Notes under the pieces: model-generated
Database searches by the model: none
What the model saw: the letters and a program-made list of their open reading frames with translations, nothing else
What the model was told of the DNA's origin: nothing
NCBI GenBank assembly: GCA_017506865.1
Contig: JAFCMP010000514.1
Coordinates: forward strand, 992,001 to 1,056,000
Source of the DNA: Tribonema minus
Lineage: Eukaryota; Sar; Xanthophyceae; Tribonematales; Tribonemataceae
Reading direction: 5' to 3'
Length of the DNA: 64,000 nucleotides
Position numbers and translations under genes: made by a program
Part shown: positions 18,562 to 29,993 of the stretch, in pieces
Layout of the letters: every line of letters begins with the position of its first letter
How positions within the stretch are numbered: position 1 is the first letter of the stretch

Positions 18562-19861
18562 CCAGCTTGTTCTCCCCCTTGCCATCGCACACGCCCCAGA
18601 GCTTGTCGTTGTGCTCATTCACGTATGCCAGCAGCTGCGCGCCAGTGCCGAGCAGCTGCTCCCTGTACCTGTTGCGCATACACATGCATTATACTTTGAT
18701 TATTGGTGAATTATCTATTTGCAGTGTAAGTACTTCGAAGTATATTGACGCATATATGTAGGCCAGCAGGTGAATCATCTATTTGCAGTGTAAGTATGAT
18801 GACGCATATATGTAGGCCAGCACAAGAGATGCCGTGAGTGGAGGGAGGCCTTGGTCAACGTGCGTGGGTGGCTGTTACAAGTGTCATCAATGCTTGCGCA
18901 GATGCTCTCGCACATGCTGTGAGTGTTCGTGCAGACACATGATATCACAGTATCGATGCTGCTTCTTTAGTACATGATTGGATGAAGCTGTAGTAAGTAT
19001 TTGAAGCACTATTTCAAGAAAATGAACATCGAACACTGTAATCGTTACCTCTTCTTAACCTACATGAGTGGACACAGCTGCAACAAGTATTTGCAGCACT
19101 GCTTTCAAGATAATCAACATCAAAACGGCAAGTACCGTATTCGCATGCTGCTGCGCACTTGTCGTGGCGCCGGAACTTGTCTCTGACCAGCGCCTCCATT
19201 ATAGCCTCGCTGCGTGAGCGCCATGCATCGCTCACCGCGATCTTCCGTGCCGCCTTCTTTGCCTCTATGGCGGTTGGCGCAGCCCTGACAAGGGGCACGC
19301 AGCAGATGACCGCAGGCAAAAGCACAGGTGCAGTATGTAGTCGTTGAAATGGTGATCACAGGCCAGCAGTGTGAGAGCCTCTCTGAGCGGCTCTCTATGA
19401 TGAGAGAAAGTTCAAAAGGTCACGCGTACTTTGCACTGCAAGATCAGTTTCCACAAGCAGCTTGAGCAAGCTTTGCTACATACCTGATCTCGGCCCTCAG
19501 CTGCATGTCTTCGGTCTTCGATGCCTGAAATGCATGCTCCACAGTGGGGTATGGTTCCTCGTCACCTGGCAGGTATACCTGAAATCGGATGCAAGATGTA
19601 GCCGATGAGGAGTGGGGCCTCCTTGCTTCTGGCAGACAGCGGCGCTGTCAGCAAGAACGGCAGGCTTGGTGTGCACGTACCACGACAAAAGTTCATGTTT
19701 GTCGAGCAGGAACCTCGACTCGGTGTATCGTTACCTACCTTTGCCCTGTGTAGATTGCTGAGATACTCGTACTCCTCCTTGCCGATGTGAATAGCCGTTT
19801 TTAGAGGGTCTACGGCCTTCGGTTTACTGGGCATATAGTAATATCTGCCAGGTTCATTCAT
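18562..19861 (-). CDS. NADAR-domain protein (YbiA/RibX-like), four exons seen
   Basis: Exons on the minus strand: 19861-19739 (from ATG), 19578-19484, 19284-19159, 18668-18562; all junctions are GT/AG and the phases fit (0, 2, 2). Exon 1 gives MNEPGRYYYMPSKPK ... EYEYLSNLHRAK. Exon 2 gives YPTVEHAFQASKT, the family's catalytic-site motif. Exon 3 gives PTAIEAKKAARKI ... DAW ... KFRRHDK. Exon 4 gives LLGTGAQLLAYVNE ... LWGVCDGKGENKLG. NADAR proteins are N-glycosidases; characterised members act on riboflavin intermediates or remove ADP-ribose from guanine in DNA. The last short exon (expected xxLM-VR motif) is not identified, and the frame is open a little upstream of the chosen ATG, so a further 5' exon is possible. 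It is divergent from the NUDT6-like gene. Confidence 0.85.
18705..18824. repeat. tandem duplication, about 62 bp x 2, in a NADAR intron
   Basis: Two units with TCTATTTGCAGTGTAAGTA and GACGCATATATGTAGGCCAG. The unit holds a TTTGCAG/TGTAAGT string that mimics splice-site words. Confidence 0.85.
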
Positions 19862-20286
19862 TGTTTCTGGTGGGTACTCCTGGATCCTTGAATTCTGGAT
19901 TCGATGATGCTCTTGGACACCTGGTACCCGTCAACTTTATGGGCGTGCTGTGATGTCAGCACGCCTGCTGCACCAGGAGAGTTTTAAAGCTCTCTCTATG
20001 CAACTTCGCTGGAGCGTCAGAGGCTTGAACTTGAACTACCTCTTGTTGTACTACAGTTGTAGTCACGTTGGTCAGTGTACTCACCACGAGGATGAGGGCA
20101 ACGTTGATCAGACAAGGGCTCAGCGTCGCAAGACGCGCATCCGGTTCACCAGGCGCAGGTGCCTGTGCGTTTACTAGCCAAGCACGGGCAGGGGGAAGGG
20201 CCTGCATCAGGGCACACGGATCATGTTCTGCGGTGGCACCATGGGGAGCCAGGCTTATGAGCAGCAGCATACCGACAATGACAGGC
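19862..20286. promoter_or_regulatory. divergent intergenic region between NADAR and NUDT6-like genes
   Basis: About 425 bp separate the two proposed start codons, which point away from each other. A minus-strand frame starting at 20288 has a signal-peptide-like beginning (MPVIVGMLLLISLAPHG), so an additional 5' exon or short secreted product cannot be excluded. No defined promoter element was recognised. Confidence 0.45.
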
Positions 20287-22375
20287 ATGCCGGACCCATT
20301 TCCATACGAGGAGGGCCGCTACAACAGCGCCACCGTAAATGCAGGTGAGGAACACAAACTTCAACACTGCCGTGACGTAAGGTTTTTGCGCCATGTGCAT
20401 GTAATGTGAGTTACACAATGATCCTCTGACTTGCAGCTCCGATGACGTACTCGCCGTTCTATAGTCACGCCTGGCGTGCTTGTGGACCGTACCGCAAAGC
20501 TCATGTTGCATCCGCGCTACTTGGCACACTCAATGCCGAAAATGCCTGCTTGTGCGAGATAAGTTGCTCCCCGAGCTGGGCAGTAGCGGCATGCCATGCG
20601 TGAGCTGCGTCTCAAGCGGAGCTCATTGCAGCATGCCAGTTTCTTGTGTTAGAGATCGCGTCAAACCCATCGTCCATGCCAGTTGCAACCTCATTCAGAC
20701 ACCTGAGGCACTGGCCCCTTCAGCAGATGCAGGATGAGTTTTGTAGTTAAAGCATTATTTACCTCAGATTCCATTCATGAATTTAGCGTGCCAAAAATCA
20801 CTCACATCTTGCAGAGTGCACGCAAGCCGCTGTTGCGCTGGTGAGAGCAAGGTCTCTTGTTGCAAGTGCGGCACTGTTCACGACACACTTCGGCATGCAT
20901 CAAGGGCTACGCACACGGTGGTCCTGCAAATGGCTGCTGCCGCCTGGGTGCTAAGCCAAGCGCACCTGATGCTTCCAGAGAAAACACTGAAGAAATCCGC
21001 AGTATGCGACTGAAGATGGTAACCAGACCGTGCGAATCAGGTCGAGATGTATATGTATGCACGGTGTGTCCCTCCGCAGTACCAGTTTTTTTGGCTCTTC
21101 TTCAGGCTGAAAGTAGATATCTCTCCTCCCGCTTCTCTGTGCAGGCAAGGTGTATGCTGAGGACACGGCAGATTTTGCCACTTCCCTCTTTGCCACCATC
21201 ACGCACCTGCGGCATGAGAAGAAGAATGCGCTTTGGCTCAGGGTGCCCATGGACTTTGCGCACTACGTGCCTATCGCTGGGCACTATGGCTTCAAGTTCC
21301 ACCATACCGAGGTGAGATATCGCTGCGCTCGTGGGTGACGCGCATTGCGCTGATTCCCAAATATATTGCTGCATGCCAACAGGCACATGGCTGCACGCTG
21401 CAATGCTGCATGATACTCCGGTGATGCAAGACACAGGTGAGGATGCGTATGCGCCATGATTTTTGCTTTTGAGTGGTGGGCGAATATTTGGTGCAACAAG
21501 AGCATGTTGTTCCTTTCAGCCTGCACGGTGTGCGAGGTCGCTGGCATTGCGGCAGTTGGCGCTGGCTGGCTTGCGGAGTGGGCACTTCAGGCCACAGAGT
21601 GGTAGGCCGCATGTCGAATGGGGCGCTGCACTGAAAGAACGAGTTGCGCGCATGGGCCCAGCCTATGAGGCGGGCCCCCCTGCACCCCCCCAACACAAGC
21701 CCTCACCCCCCCCCCTCCACCCTCTCTGCCCACACCCGCTCGTGTCCCTCCCCCTCTCCCCTGCAGGAGAACGCCGTCATGATGGTTCTGTGGCTGCGCG
21801 GCGACGTCGCCAACCGCATCCCGCCGTTCGCGACGCACCACGTCGACGTCTCCGCCGTCGTCACCAACGCCGACGGCCACGTCCTCGTCGTGCGCCGCCC
21901 CCCCCCCGCCCCCCCCTCCCCCACCCCCCCCCCCTCCTCCTTCACCTTCCCCGGGGGGCTCGCAGAGCGCGGCGAGGACCTCGCGGACGCCGCCGCACGC
22001 GCCGTCGCCGCCGCCGCGCCGCGCGCCCTCGGCGGCGGCGGCGTCGCGTTCCGCGGCGTCCTCGCGCTGCGTCAGGCGCACGACGCGCACGCGGGCGGCG
22101 CCGGCGCGCTGCACTTCCTGTGCCACCTGACGGCGGCCGCCGGAGGCGGCGGCGGCGGCGGCGGCGGTAGCGGCGGCGGCGAGGACGGCGGCGGCGGCGC
22201 GCAGTGGGTGCCCGTGTCGGCGCTCAGGGAGCAGGGGGAGGCGGGGGATGTGGTGGCGGCGGCGGTGGCACAGCTGCTCGAGGGGGGGGCGGAGCGCAGC
22301 GAGATGGCGGCGGAGGTGCACGCGTCGGCCGTGCCGGGGCGCCCGCCGTACACGCTGTTCTACCACAGGGATTGA
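20287..22375 (+). CDS. NUDT6-like Nudix-family protein with a degenerate Nudix box
   Basis: Exons 20287-20344, 21145-21311 and 21767-22375 join in phase (1, 0) into 277 codons plus stop. Residues about 20 to 76 form the pre-Nudix domain of the NUDT6/plant NUDT2-10 group (ALWLRVPMDFAHYVPIAGHYGFKFHHTE, split here as ALWLRVP and GFKFHHTE). It is followed by LWLRGD, PPFATHHVDVSAVV, the start of the Nudix fold, and FTFPGGLAERGED. The box G-x5-E-x7-R is kept but the following glutamates of REUxEExGU are all alanine (RAVAAAA), so metal-dependent hydrolysis should be lost. The C-terminus PPYTLFYHRD is typical of the group. Codons in the third exon are extremely GCC/GGC-biased and Pro/Gly inserts are present. 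NUDT6 itself has weak or no known hydrolase activity. Confidence 0.85.
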
Positions 22376-23240
22376 GGGGGGGGGGGGGGGGGATGGGCCG
22401 CGCCCCCACGCGGAGTTTCGACGTCGTTGAGCGGAGTGCGTAGCGGCAGCAGACGCGCATGTAGGCGTTACACGTCTCAGTATATATATGAAAGGATGAT
22501 GTACGTTGTGGGCTGCATGGCATGTGCCTGTCTGCACTGCTTGTGCAGCATTCGAAAAGCAGGTTGCTTTGGCTGCAACAATCTGGACCGCTTGCCATGC
22601 TATGGCCTATGGCTGTGAACTCTGGCATTTGGCGCAGCTGTAGGCACATGTTGCTGGCTGCAAATCACCTTCTGCATGATGCATTGAATGGTGAAGGGTG
22701 CAATACATGGGCCACAGCTCGTAAACCGAAGAAATCGCTTGCAGCAGCGGCAGCAGAGTTCAGGTTGGTTGACATTTCGAGCATAACGATCTGAGCATAG
22801 CAGCGCCAGTGCATGGTTTTTTTAGCCGCAGTGCACGCTTCTCTCAGCACCAGTTAGTGCGTTTTTTGCGCATGAATGGGGCTACACCAGTTTTGGTGAC
22901 TGAACAAGAGCACTGAGTTGCGGGATGCAGGAGACAATAGCAGCATCAGCGCAGCGGTTGTAGGTGCCATCAGGCTTTGTGACCGGATCCCAGAAACTGT
23001 CATGAAACCTGGCGCTGCTTGACCGTTACGTGGGTACTGTACGTACGTGTACGGTGGTTTTGGATTCTGACAGGAGCAGCATGCCTCGACAGGGAGCGGC
23101 CACACACATCGGCTGGAAGAGCTTCGCTCGAGGAGAACAAGTGCAGGTTTTGCAGAGAGACATCGGCGGCCTCTAACCACAAACAAGCTCTGCAGCTGCT
23201 TTCCCCAGGCTCATTGAACTTGCTGCAGTGACGAGAGAGG
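22376..23240. other. intergenic, no gene seen
   Basis: Begins with a G homopolymer of about 18 bases at 22377. A minus-strand frame at 23416-23000 includes a hydrophobic stretch but overlaps exon 1 of the next plus-strand gene and shows no family resemblance. Confidence 0.5.
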
Positions 23241-26200
23241 ATGACCAGTACAAGCACACCCAACGGAACTCCCAAGACGGTAAGACGCTGAGACAACCTG
23301 TGCTGCATTTCCGGCCCTTGCCTGCACTGTGTGCTGAGCGTGGCGTTTGTTGGTGCGGGTTTTGAGTGGTGGTCCTGCAACAGACGGAATGTCTCCGACG
23401 CAGATTTAAAGGTCACTGAAGCATGACGGCCTAGTGCGGTCAGCGCGCAGCGCTCGGCGCCAGTGTTTTAGTCCTGAAGAGGTGCTGCAGTGCTTGCAGC
23501 AGACCGTGGCCTCAGCCATCGCCATCGGCTCTCATGCGAATCTTCAACCAGCCAGCCCAATTGATCTCAATTTCCTCCGACGGCAGTGGCGCCTGACGGC
23601 ATGAAGCGCTTTTAATTAATAGTTAGTGAAGTTCTGTAGATGCCGCCATGAACGTGTCGGTGGCACTGAATGCTTGATGCCTCATGCACGGTCGGCGGCA
23701 GTTTCATTGGCATCCTGTCTCGGAGACTCCAGCGATTGCTTGTGCACAAGTTGGTGTTTGCCACACCACAATGCCGATGTTATGATTCACTTTGATACAT
23801 CGCTGGTTCTGCATCTATGTTGCGTTACAGTCACTTGAGGCTTTCTTTGAATGCACCACAACAATTCGACCTGGCCGCAGCTCATTGCTCTGTAGGATTC
23901 CTCTATCAATCATGAAATTCCTCCATGAATGATCGAATTTGTTAACAGAGAAAAGAAACTTTTGGAAGTACATGGATAAAGCTGCCTTTTGCACATGTGC
24001 ATCTGCCCATCCGAATCTAGTTATCATAAATTGTTTGTGAGCCAAGAAGCCTCACTGGCACTGATTCTTGCTCAAGGATATGCACTGACGTGATTGGGCA
24101 GAGAGGTGCTTTGCAGCAGCATTCAAATTGAAAATTGAGATATCATCTCACCCACATTCAGTTCCTGTCGAAGAATATGGGTGTTGAAGCAGAGTTGAAG
24201 TTTCATTTGAATCGTTCTGAACGAAGTCGTCCCTGTCATCTGTGTAGATATGGCCACTGTATCTTACTCGGTGTTGCACAGACATGACTCCCTGGAAGGG
24301 CAGCAGTGTTGATGATGCGGTATCAACCACACCATGGAGACGCTTCGGCGCACAGTGTGCCTTGCCTGTTGTGAGCGCAGGTTTAGTACATCGTTCGCAG
24401 CAGCTCGTGCGTTACATCGCTGTGTAAGCAATCGTCACCACTGCAAACCTCAGTCAGTGCTGCTTGGCACTACAGCCGCTCAGCCTTAGCTTTTTAAAAC
24501 TACAATTGATGTATGCCAGAACGCGCAGCTCATGGCATACGATGGATTGTGTTGCTTCGGTGCCCCGTCTTGTTTTCTCCATGTTCTCAAGCACTGCCCC
24601 TCCCGCACTCGTGCGCTACTCACATTGCACGAGCTACACTCACATGAGTTTATGAGCATTTGAGCTTCATTCCTCGCCTCTCCCAGCGCCGCACTGCCTG
24701 CAGCTGAGTGCGTGTCGTGACCATGGCGATGCACGCCAATGCCTCAGAGTAGCTTACGCAGCTCTTCCGCCCCTGCTCTGCCGCTGGGAAACGCATGTCT
24801 CAGGCCTCACCTTTGCAACAGTTTCCGTTCGGGCATCAAATCTGAGCCTCCATTTTCACAACTGCCGCCGTTGCTGCCGCCGCCGCAGCTGAGCGCGCTC
24901 GCCAAGTACAAGGAGATGCGCGCGAGCGGCGCGTCCGACTCGCAGATCCGCCTGCGCATGGCCAACGACGGCGTGCCGTCAGACGTCGCCGACATGTTCC
25001 TGAGCGCTGCCCCGCCGCTGTCGCTGGGGGCCAGCAGCGGCTCGCTGGGGGGGGTGGGGGGGTCGCCGGACAAGCGCGCGCGTAGCGGGAGCGTGGGGGG
25101 GCCGCGCACGAGCGAGTTCCGGAGGATGCTGGCGAGCGGCGTGCCGGCGGCGTCGGTGCGGCAGAAGATGGCGCGGGTGAGTCGAGCGCGGCTGTGGCGT
25201 CGAAGCGGGTATGTATTTCGTTGCTGGCGGAAGTCTGCATGCTTCAACTTTAGTTTTGTACTGTCTGAGTGTGTGATGTGTGGTGTGGCAAGCGTCTGTT
25301 GTTGGTCACGCAAGTTGACGCAGCAGAAGATGGCGCGGGCGAGTCGAGCGCTGCTGTCGCGTCGTAACGGGTATGTACCATGTTGCTGTGGAGGTTCTCA
25401 TAGTTCAAGTATCATAACACTGTTTGGGTTTGCAGTGTGCAGTGCTGCAAACATTTGTGGTTGTCTCGGGGGCTGGGGTTGCAGACAATGGCGCGGGGGA
25501 GCGGAACATTGCTGTCGCTTCATCGTGGGTTTGTGTATTGCTGTACAGGTCGTTACAGTTTACCACGTAGTGTGCGGTGCTGCCAACAGTTTTTTTTTTT
25601 TGAATGTGCTGCCAACAGTTTTTTTGTATGTAACGGGTATTGGCGCCGCAAAAGATGGTGCGGGGAGAATGTCGTTTCACAGTGGGCATGCGCACTCTGT
25701 AGAGGTCATCATAATGTATATACCATGTAGTGTGCGCTACTGCCTTACTCTTGTCAGGTCTCGAGAGTAGGTTAGGGTTAGGGTTGGGGTTAATTGGCGC
25801 CGTAAAAGATGGTGCGGGGAGAATTGGGCGCTGCTGTCACGTCATGGTGGACATGCATACTGCCGCAGAAGTCTTCATATCGCATGCCTGACTCTCTGTG
25901 CCGCTACAGCCCTCAACGGCGCCTCTGCGTTTACGGCGAACATGACTGCCTTCAATCGTTTAATCGCAGCACATGACTAAATTGGTGGAGAGGACGCATC
26001 AGCAATGTCAACTTTTGAGGCAACTCCAGAAATAAGAAGCGCTCATTGTTTCCCGAAATTTGTCACAGTTGTTGATTGATGATTTGGATCCAGAAGGTGA
26101 ACTTGCATTGAGGGTATAAATCCTTCTTGTTCAATGATGCAACGCTGCACAGCAACAGAAGCTGTTGTGCAACAGCAAGGCACCATGATTTTGAAGCTGA

Positions 26201-26552
26201 ACAAGCTGAACTATGCATGTCCCTCTGCCAGTCACTTCCAGCTGCGACAGTCAGAGGCAAGGCCATCACTGAGCATCAGAGGACATGCAAGAAGCAAATA
26301 ATACTGGTTTGCTCCTTTGCAGCTTCGGCATCATAGAGAGAGGGTCATTACTCTCAGTGATGTATACCATACATTGGAATAGCAATAGTTGCTTCATCGT
26401 TGCACATGGCTCAAGCGCTCTTATCTATGCAGCAGATTTTTACATGACGGTTTCCCAATGCGGCTGCTTTTTGGTTTTCGCTCTGCCCACAGCAAGGGAT
26501 GCTACCAGAGGAGATCAATGAGTTCTTTGCGAGCAACCCGGCGCTCGCTTGA
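23241..26552 (+). CDS. small protein with two WASHC3 (CCDC53)-like helical motifs
   Basis: Proposed exons 23241-23279 (MTSTSTPNGTPKT), 24889-25176 and 26493-26552, all phase 0 with GT/AG borders, give 128 codons. Residues about 14 to 47 read LAKYKEMRASGASDSQIRLR then MANDGVPSDVADMF. Residues about 90 to 128 read FRRMLASGVPAASVRQKMAR then QGMLPEEINEFFASNP and stop. This repeats the K-Y-x-x-M-x-x-x-G-V-P-x-x-x-V-x-x-K-M-x-x-x-G motif found in WASHC3/CCDC53 and related actin-regulator proteins, where it forms short helices. A Gly/Ser-rich linker joins the two. Exon 1 is less certain than the other two. The second intron is filled by tandem copies of its own donor junction. Confidence 0.68.
25160..25890 (+). 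repeat. donor-junction tandem array, about 160 bp x 5
   Basis: The end of exon 2 plus donor (CAGAAGATGGCGCGG/GTGAGTCG at 25161-25184) recurs at about 25322, 25485, 25647 and 25803. Variants run from CAGAAGATGGCGCGGGCGAG to AAAAGATGGTGCGGGGAG, followed each time by a similar GCTGTCGCGTCG segment. Similarity falls with distance from the real exon. The whole array lies in the intron. Confidence 0.9.
25767..25792 (+). repeat. interstitial telomere-like tract
   Basis: TAGGTTAGGGTTAGGGTTGG and a following GGTTA in the intron, between the fourth and fifth junction copies. Confidence 0.75.
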
Positions 26553-28369
26553 AGTTGACGCACCCACATCAGTGCTCATCAAGCACATCACATGGGAAGA
26601 GAAAAAGGAGCGAAGGGGGGGGGGGGGGGGGGGGCAACGGGTTTGATGCTGCAGTCACGACTAAAGGCGCATTGGGGGGGAAGGGTGGGAGGAGGAGGAT
26701 GTTGCAGTCACGGCTAAGGCTTTATTCAGCGCCCTCATTCCTGCACGGGCTCGCGGGGGCTGTGAGTATCTGTTGCAGCGGCGCTGCTTCTGCGCGGAAG
26801 CCCAGACGGCCGGGCTTGCTACATCAGCTGCCGCGTTCTTGGTTTCAGTTTTATCCTGTACAGTTGCCCACGAGGTGAAAGTAGACAAAGAAGAGGTTTC
26901 GCGATTGGGGGAAGGGGGGCAAGGGGGGGGGGGGGGGGCGTGTAACCGATGCTGGCAGCAAAATGAGAGTTTGGAGGGGGTCCAGGGTCCTGGCCCCCAA
27001 CACACGGCGTCACGCACCGCGCGGCGCGCATGGATGTACTTCAAGTATGAAGTATGTGTCAGCTGCTCAGGAACGTGTGGCGCGCGCGCGGGTGTGCTTG
27101 TTGCGACACCGCGGCCGCCGCAGCGCGTTCGTTCCGTACCGCTTCCCAGCGCGCGTGTATTCGTCCAGTTTTCATCACCTCCTTTGTGAGCAGCCGCGTG
27201 CAGGGGCAGCACTGCTGCAAATTGTTTCACGTGCCCTGTATATATACATAATGATGACAGGTGCTGTGTCATGAGATTTGGGGTGATCCGGTCGCTGTGC
27301 TGTTCTTGGTTCTGATACCTACTGCTCCGATGAGGAAATGTGCATTGTGTGCCGTCTTGCCTGTGTCTCTTGTTGTATGTTCTTGTCAAAGTGGTCACTT
27401 TCGTGCAAGGGGGCTGCAGATATTGTCAAGAGCAATTGCTGTGTACCTCCAGTGACTCTCACAGTGGCCCTGGCAGGACAGATCATTAATTGCAGCCAAT
27501 CGCGGTGTACTGTTGGCCTTTAGAACAACGACAAGGCCCTGTGATCAAACCAGTCCTTGTGCGCATGGCGTGTGTAGTCGCTACTGGTGGGGGGTTGCAT
27601 TCCTCTACCAGTGGGGTGTGTCAACCTGTGGTGTCAGGGTGCTGCAATCATGTGCTCAAGCTGCCCTCATTGCCGCCTTGGGTGCTCGAAAGGCTTAATA
27701 GCAAAACACACGAATGTGTGGCAGTTTTATGCATGAACGGCCACCATGCAAAGTCGTGACAGTCACAGTCTAGGAAATGCGCCTTCACATTTCCACGAGT
27801 AACAAGAGCAACGCACTCATGGACTTGCATGAAGGCCTTCAGGAAGGCCGATTGTACAGTCTGTTCCTAGCGAGTATATCCTATGCAGCAAGCTAGTCTG
27901 CACTGCAGTGCAATGCACGTATGGTTTTGTAATGCACAAGTCACAAGTGCAGTCATGACCCATTGGTCTCAAGAAACTTTGACAATGTCTCTCATCATCT
28001 GCGTTTCGCTGTCATCATTTAGGTAGGTTTCTGCAGGGCGTTTAAGATGCTAGCCAGTGCATTTAATGGATAGGTTGAAAGATGCTAGCTTAGCGTTTGC
28101 AATGACTAGCGTGTATGTACACAATGTTGTGGACAGTGTTAGCAATTGCAATGTCCAGGGGTGCTAAAAAGTGAGATGTTGCAGTGCCTAGTGCTTGTTT
28201 TCGGTACAGAGCATTTTCAGGGGTGTTGAGAACGACTGGTTTTGCGATTCAAAATTGGACAGAGTCCAGTTTGATTAGCACATACACCAATTGGAGCCCA
28301 GTTGGACTCCAATTGGAGTAAATGCGCAGATCCTGCTTTTTTCCCACATGTATCTAATTTCCGAAAAAC
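26553..28369. other. intergenic, no gene seen
   Basis: G homopolymers at about 26617 to 26634 and 26920 to 26938. A 245-codon minus-strand frame (27398-26661) has no domain or bias and is treated as chance. No RNA gene recognised. Confidence 0.5.
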
Positions 28370-28535
28370 CTGCTAATTGCTGACATAAATTCTGGAAGCG
28401 GGGAGAATGCAACACCAACTTTCTCTCCAATCTGAGGCGCATTTGGGAGACCTGCGGCCTGGCATGCATGAATGCTCTCCTCTATGTGCACATCCAGCTC
28501 TTTTATAGAGGCACTGGCAGAAGCTGCTGCGTACA
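28370..28535 (-). CDS. candidate single exon, unknown protein
   Basis: The minus strand is bounded by CTGCCAG (acceptor) and GCAG/GTTTTT (donor). The frame reads YAAASASASIKELDVHIEE, then HACQAAGLPNAPQIGEK and FSPLPEFMSAISR. Helical, soluble-looking sequence; family not recognised. No partner exons were found, so it could be a chance frame. Confidence 0.3.
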
Positions 28536-28867
28536 CTGGCAGGAGAAGTCGCGATCATGGTGCACAGATTGCGACAAAGGAAATGCTGAGCCTCTAATTG
28601 TGGACTCAACTTTGCTGCAGACAATAACTGCAATGCAAGCATGCAGCAGGCTCTAGAGGATACTGGGGGTTGCATTTATTGATATGCTGCGCAACTGCCT
28701 TGTGCTGACTGCAGCTCAGAAGGGTCTGCCCATGGAAGTGCGGGAAGCACGCCACCTGCGCTACAGAGAAGGCTGACTTGCTGCACATACCAGTAGGTGA
28801 CTAATGTACTTCTGATTGCACTTGCAGCGCGAAAAGCCCTCTCTTCCATGGACTAGTGTACTTCTAC

Positions 28868-28975
28868 CCCGTACCCGAACCCTAGCCCTACCCCTCCGCC
28901 ATTTGCTTAAACGCGCCCTTACCCTAAACCTTGACTACCCAACCCTAACTAACCTAACCCTGACCCTAACCCTCT
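28868..28975 (-). repeat. degenerate interstitial telomeric tract
   Basis: CCCTAA-type hexamers in diverged form (ACCCTAACC, CCTAACCCTGACCCTAACCC) over about 100 bp just upstream of the next plus-strand exon. Confidence 0.75.
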
Positions 28976-29074
28976 AAATCTGGAAAGTGTCCGCCCATGG
29001 CGACAGTTCGTCCAAGCTCTGAACATCACATGAAAGATTGGCAAAAACAACTTCCAGCCAATACGCCTGAAGAG

Positions 29075-29331
29075 TACAACCCACGCGGCGGAAGCTGCTG
29101 GAGGCTGTGGCGACGGAGTATGCCAGCAGGATGTCAGTGCCCGGAGCAGCGCGCCCTAAAGCTCTCAAGGGCATCGCCCTGGCGCGCTTACGCTCGGCAC
29201 TGTCGGCAGCGCTCCACATGGCGTACTCTGGCCGTGTCATGACACACATGGCAGAATCCAGGGGGGGGGGGCACATGGAGGAGGACGTAGGGGAGGACCC
29301 CAAGATGCCATTTGGCGGCGGCGGCGTTTGA
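29075..29331 (+). CDS. last exon of an unknown gene
   Basis: A plus-strand frame after an AG at about 29074 and ending at TGA 29331: RRKLLEAVATEYASRM, then PKALKGIALARLRSALS and AALHMAYSGRVMTHMAES, then a Gly/Glu tail. AATAAA lies at 29432-29437, a plausible poly(A) signal. The amphipathic helices look real but I do not recognise the family. Upstream exons were not found. It converges on the FAD oxidase gene. Confidence 0.45.
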
Positions 29332-29439
29332 GTGGTTGTCGTTGCGACACTTTCAGACTGTCATACGACATGTAGATTCCTTACAGCTAGATGCCAATCA
29401 TCTGGGCTTTTTCGCGCCCTGAGCGAGAATTAATAAAAA

Positions 29440-29993
29440 GTACAACCCACCACCTGTACCCCCCACAACCAACAGTTCTCTGAGGCCGCATCGACTTGAA
29501 GTTGTCGGGCCACCCGCAAGGACAAATAACAAATATCATAGTCGCCTGTCTGCTCACTCCTCAGCACATTGTCACCCCCTTGTCTGCTGCTTCCACAGGG
29601 AGCTCACGTGCAAACCCGCTGCCGTGCAGAGTTGAGCTTGCACTGTGGTAAACAAAATCAACTGCGCTGCATGTATGCAGCGCATGAAGCGCTCGGCTAG
29701 CCGCAGCGTGAGCGCGCAGCAGCGGCGGCGTCACCTGCTGCAGCACAGCATCACGCGTCTCCGACCACACTGCACAGCGGCATCCAGCACTCTCGCAGAC
29801 GCCGCTGCTACGGCTGCTGCTGCAGCGCATGCGCCTCTACAGCGGCGGCAGCAACACGACACAGTGACTGTGCGCCACCGCCGCCGCCGCCGCCGCTGCC
29901 GCCTGCTGCAGCGCCCGCGTCTCCCGCAGCAGCGGTGGCGGCAGCAGCAGCGGCGGCAGCAGCAGCAACGGCGGCAGCTGCAGGCGCGCCGCC
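29440..29993. other. 3' region between convergent genes, GCC/GCA-rich
   Basis: From about 29680 the sequence becomes CAG/GCC/GCG-rich low complexity running up to the stop codon of the FAD oxidase. No separate gene supported. Confidence 0.5.

Noticed and set aside
19956-20288. Secreted small protein with signal-peptide-like start on the minus strand
   Set aside because: It lies in the divergent promoter region, overlaps the first Nudix codons, and has no recognisable mature domain. Kept only as a possibility in the intergenic entry.
21587-22537. 316-codon minus-strand frame over the Nudix gene
   Set aside because: Made of Gly/Ala/Val and Arg runs from GCC repeats; the Nudix domain is on the plus strand.
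26661-27398. 245-codon minus-strand frame
   Set aside because: No domain, poor codon bias, and it contains G/C homopolymer translations. Treated as chance.
28868-28975. Chromosome end
   Set aside because: The telomere-like hexamers are degenerate, short and flanked by genes on both sides, so the tract is interstitial.
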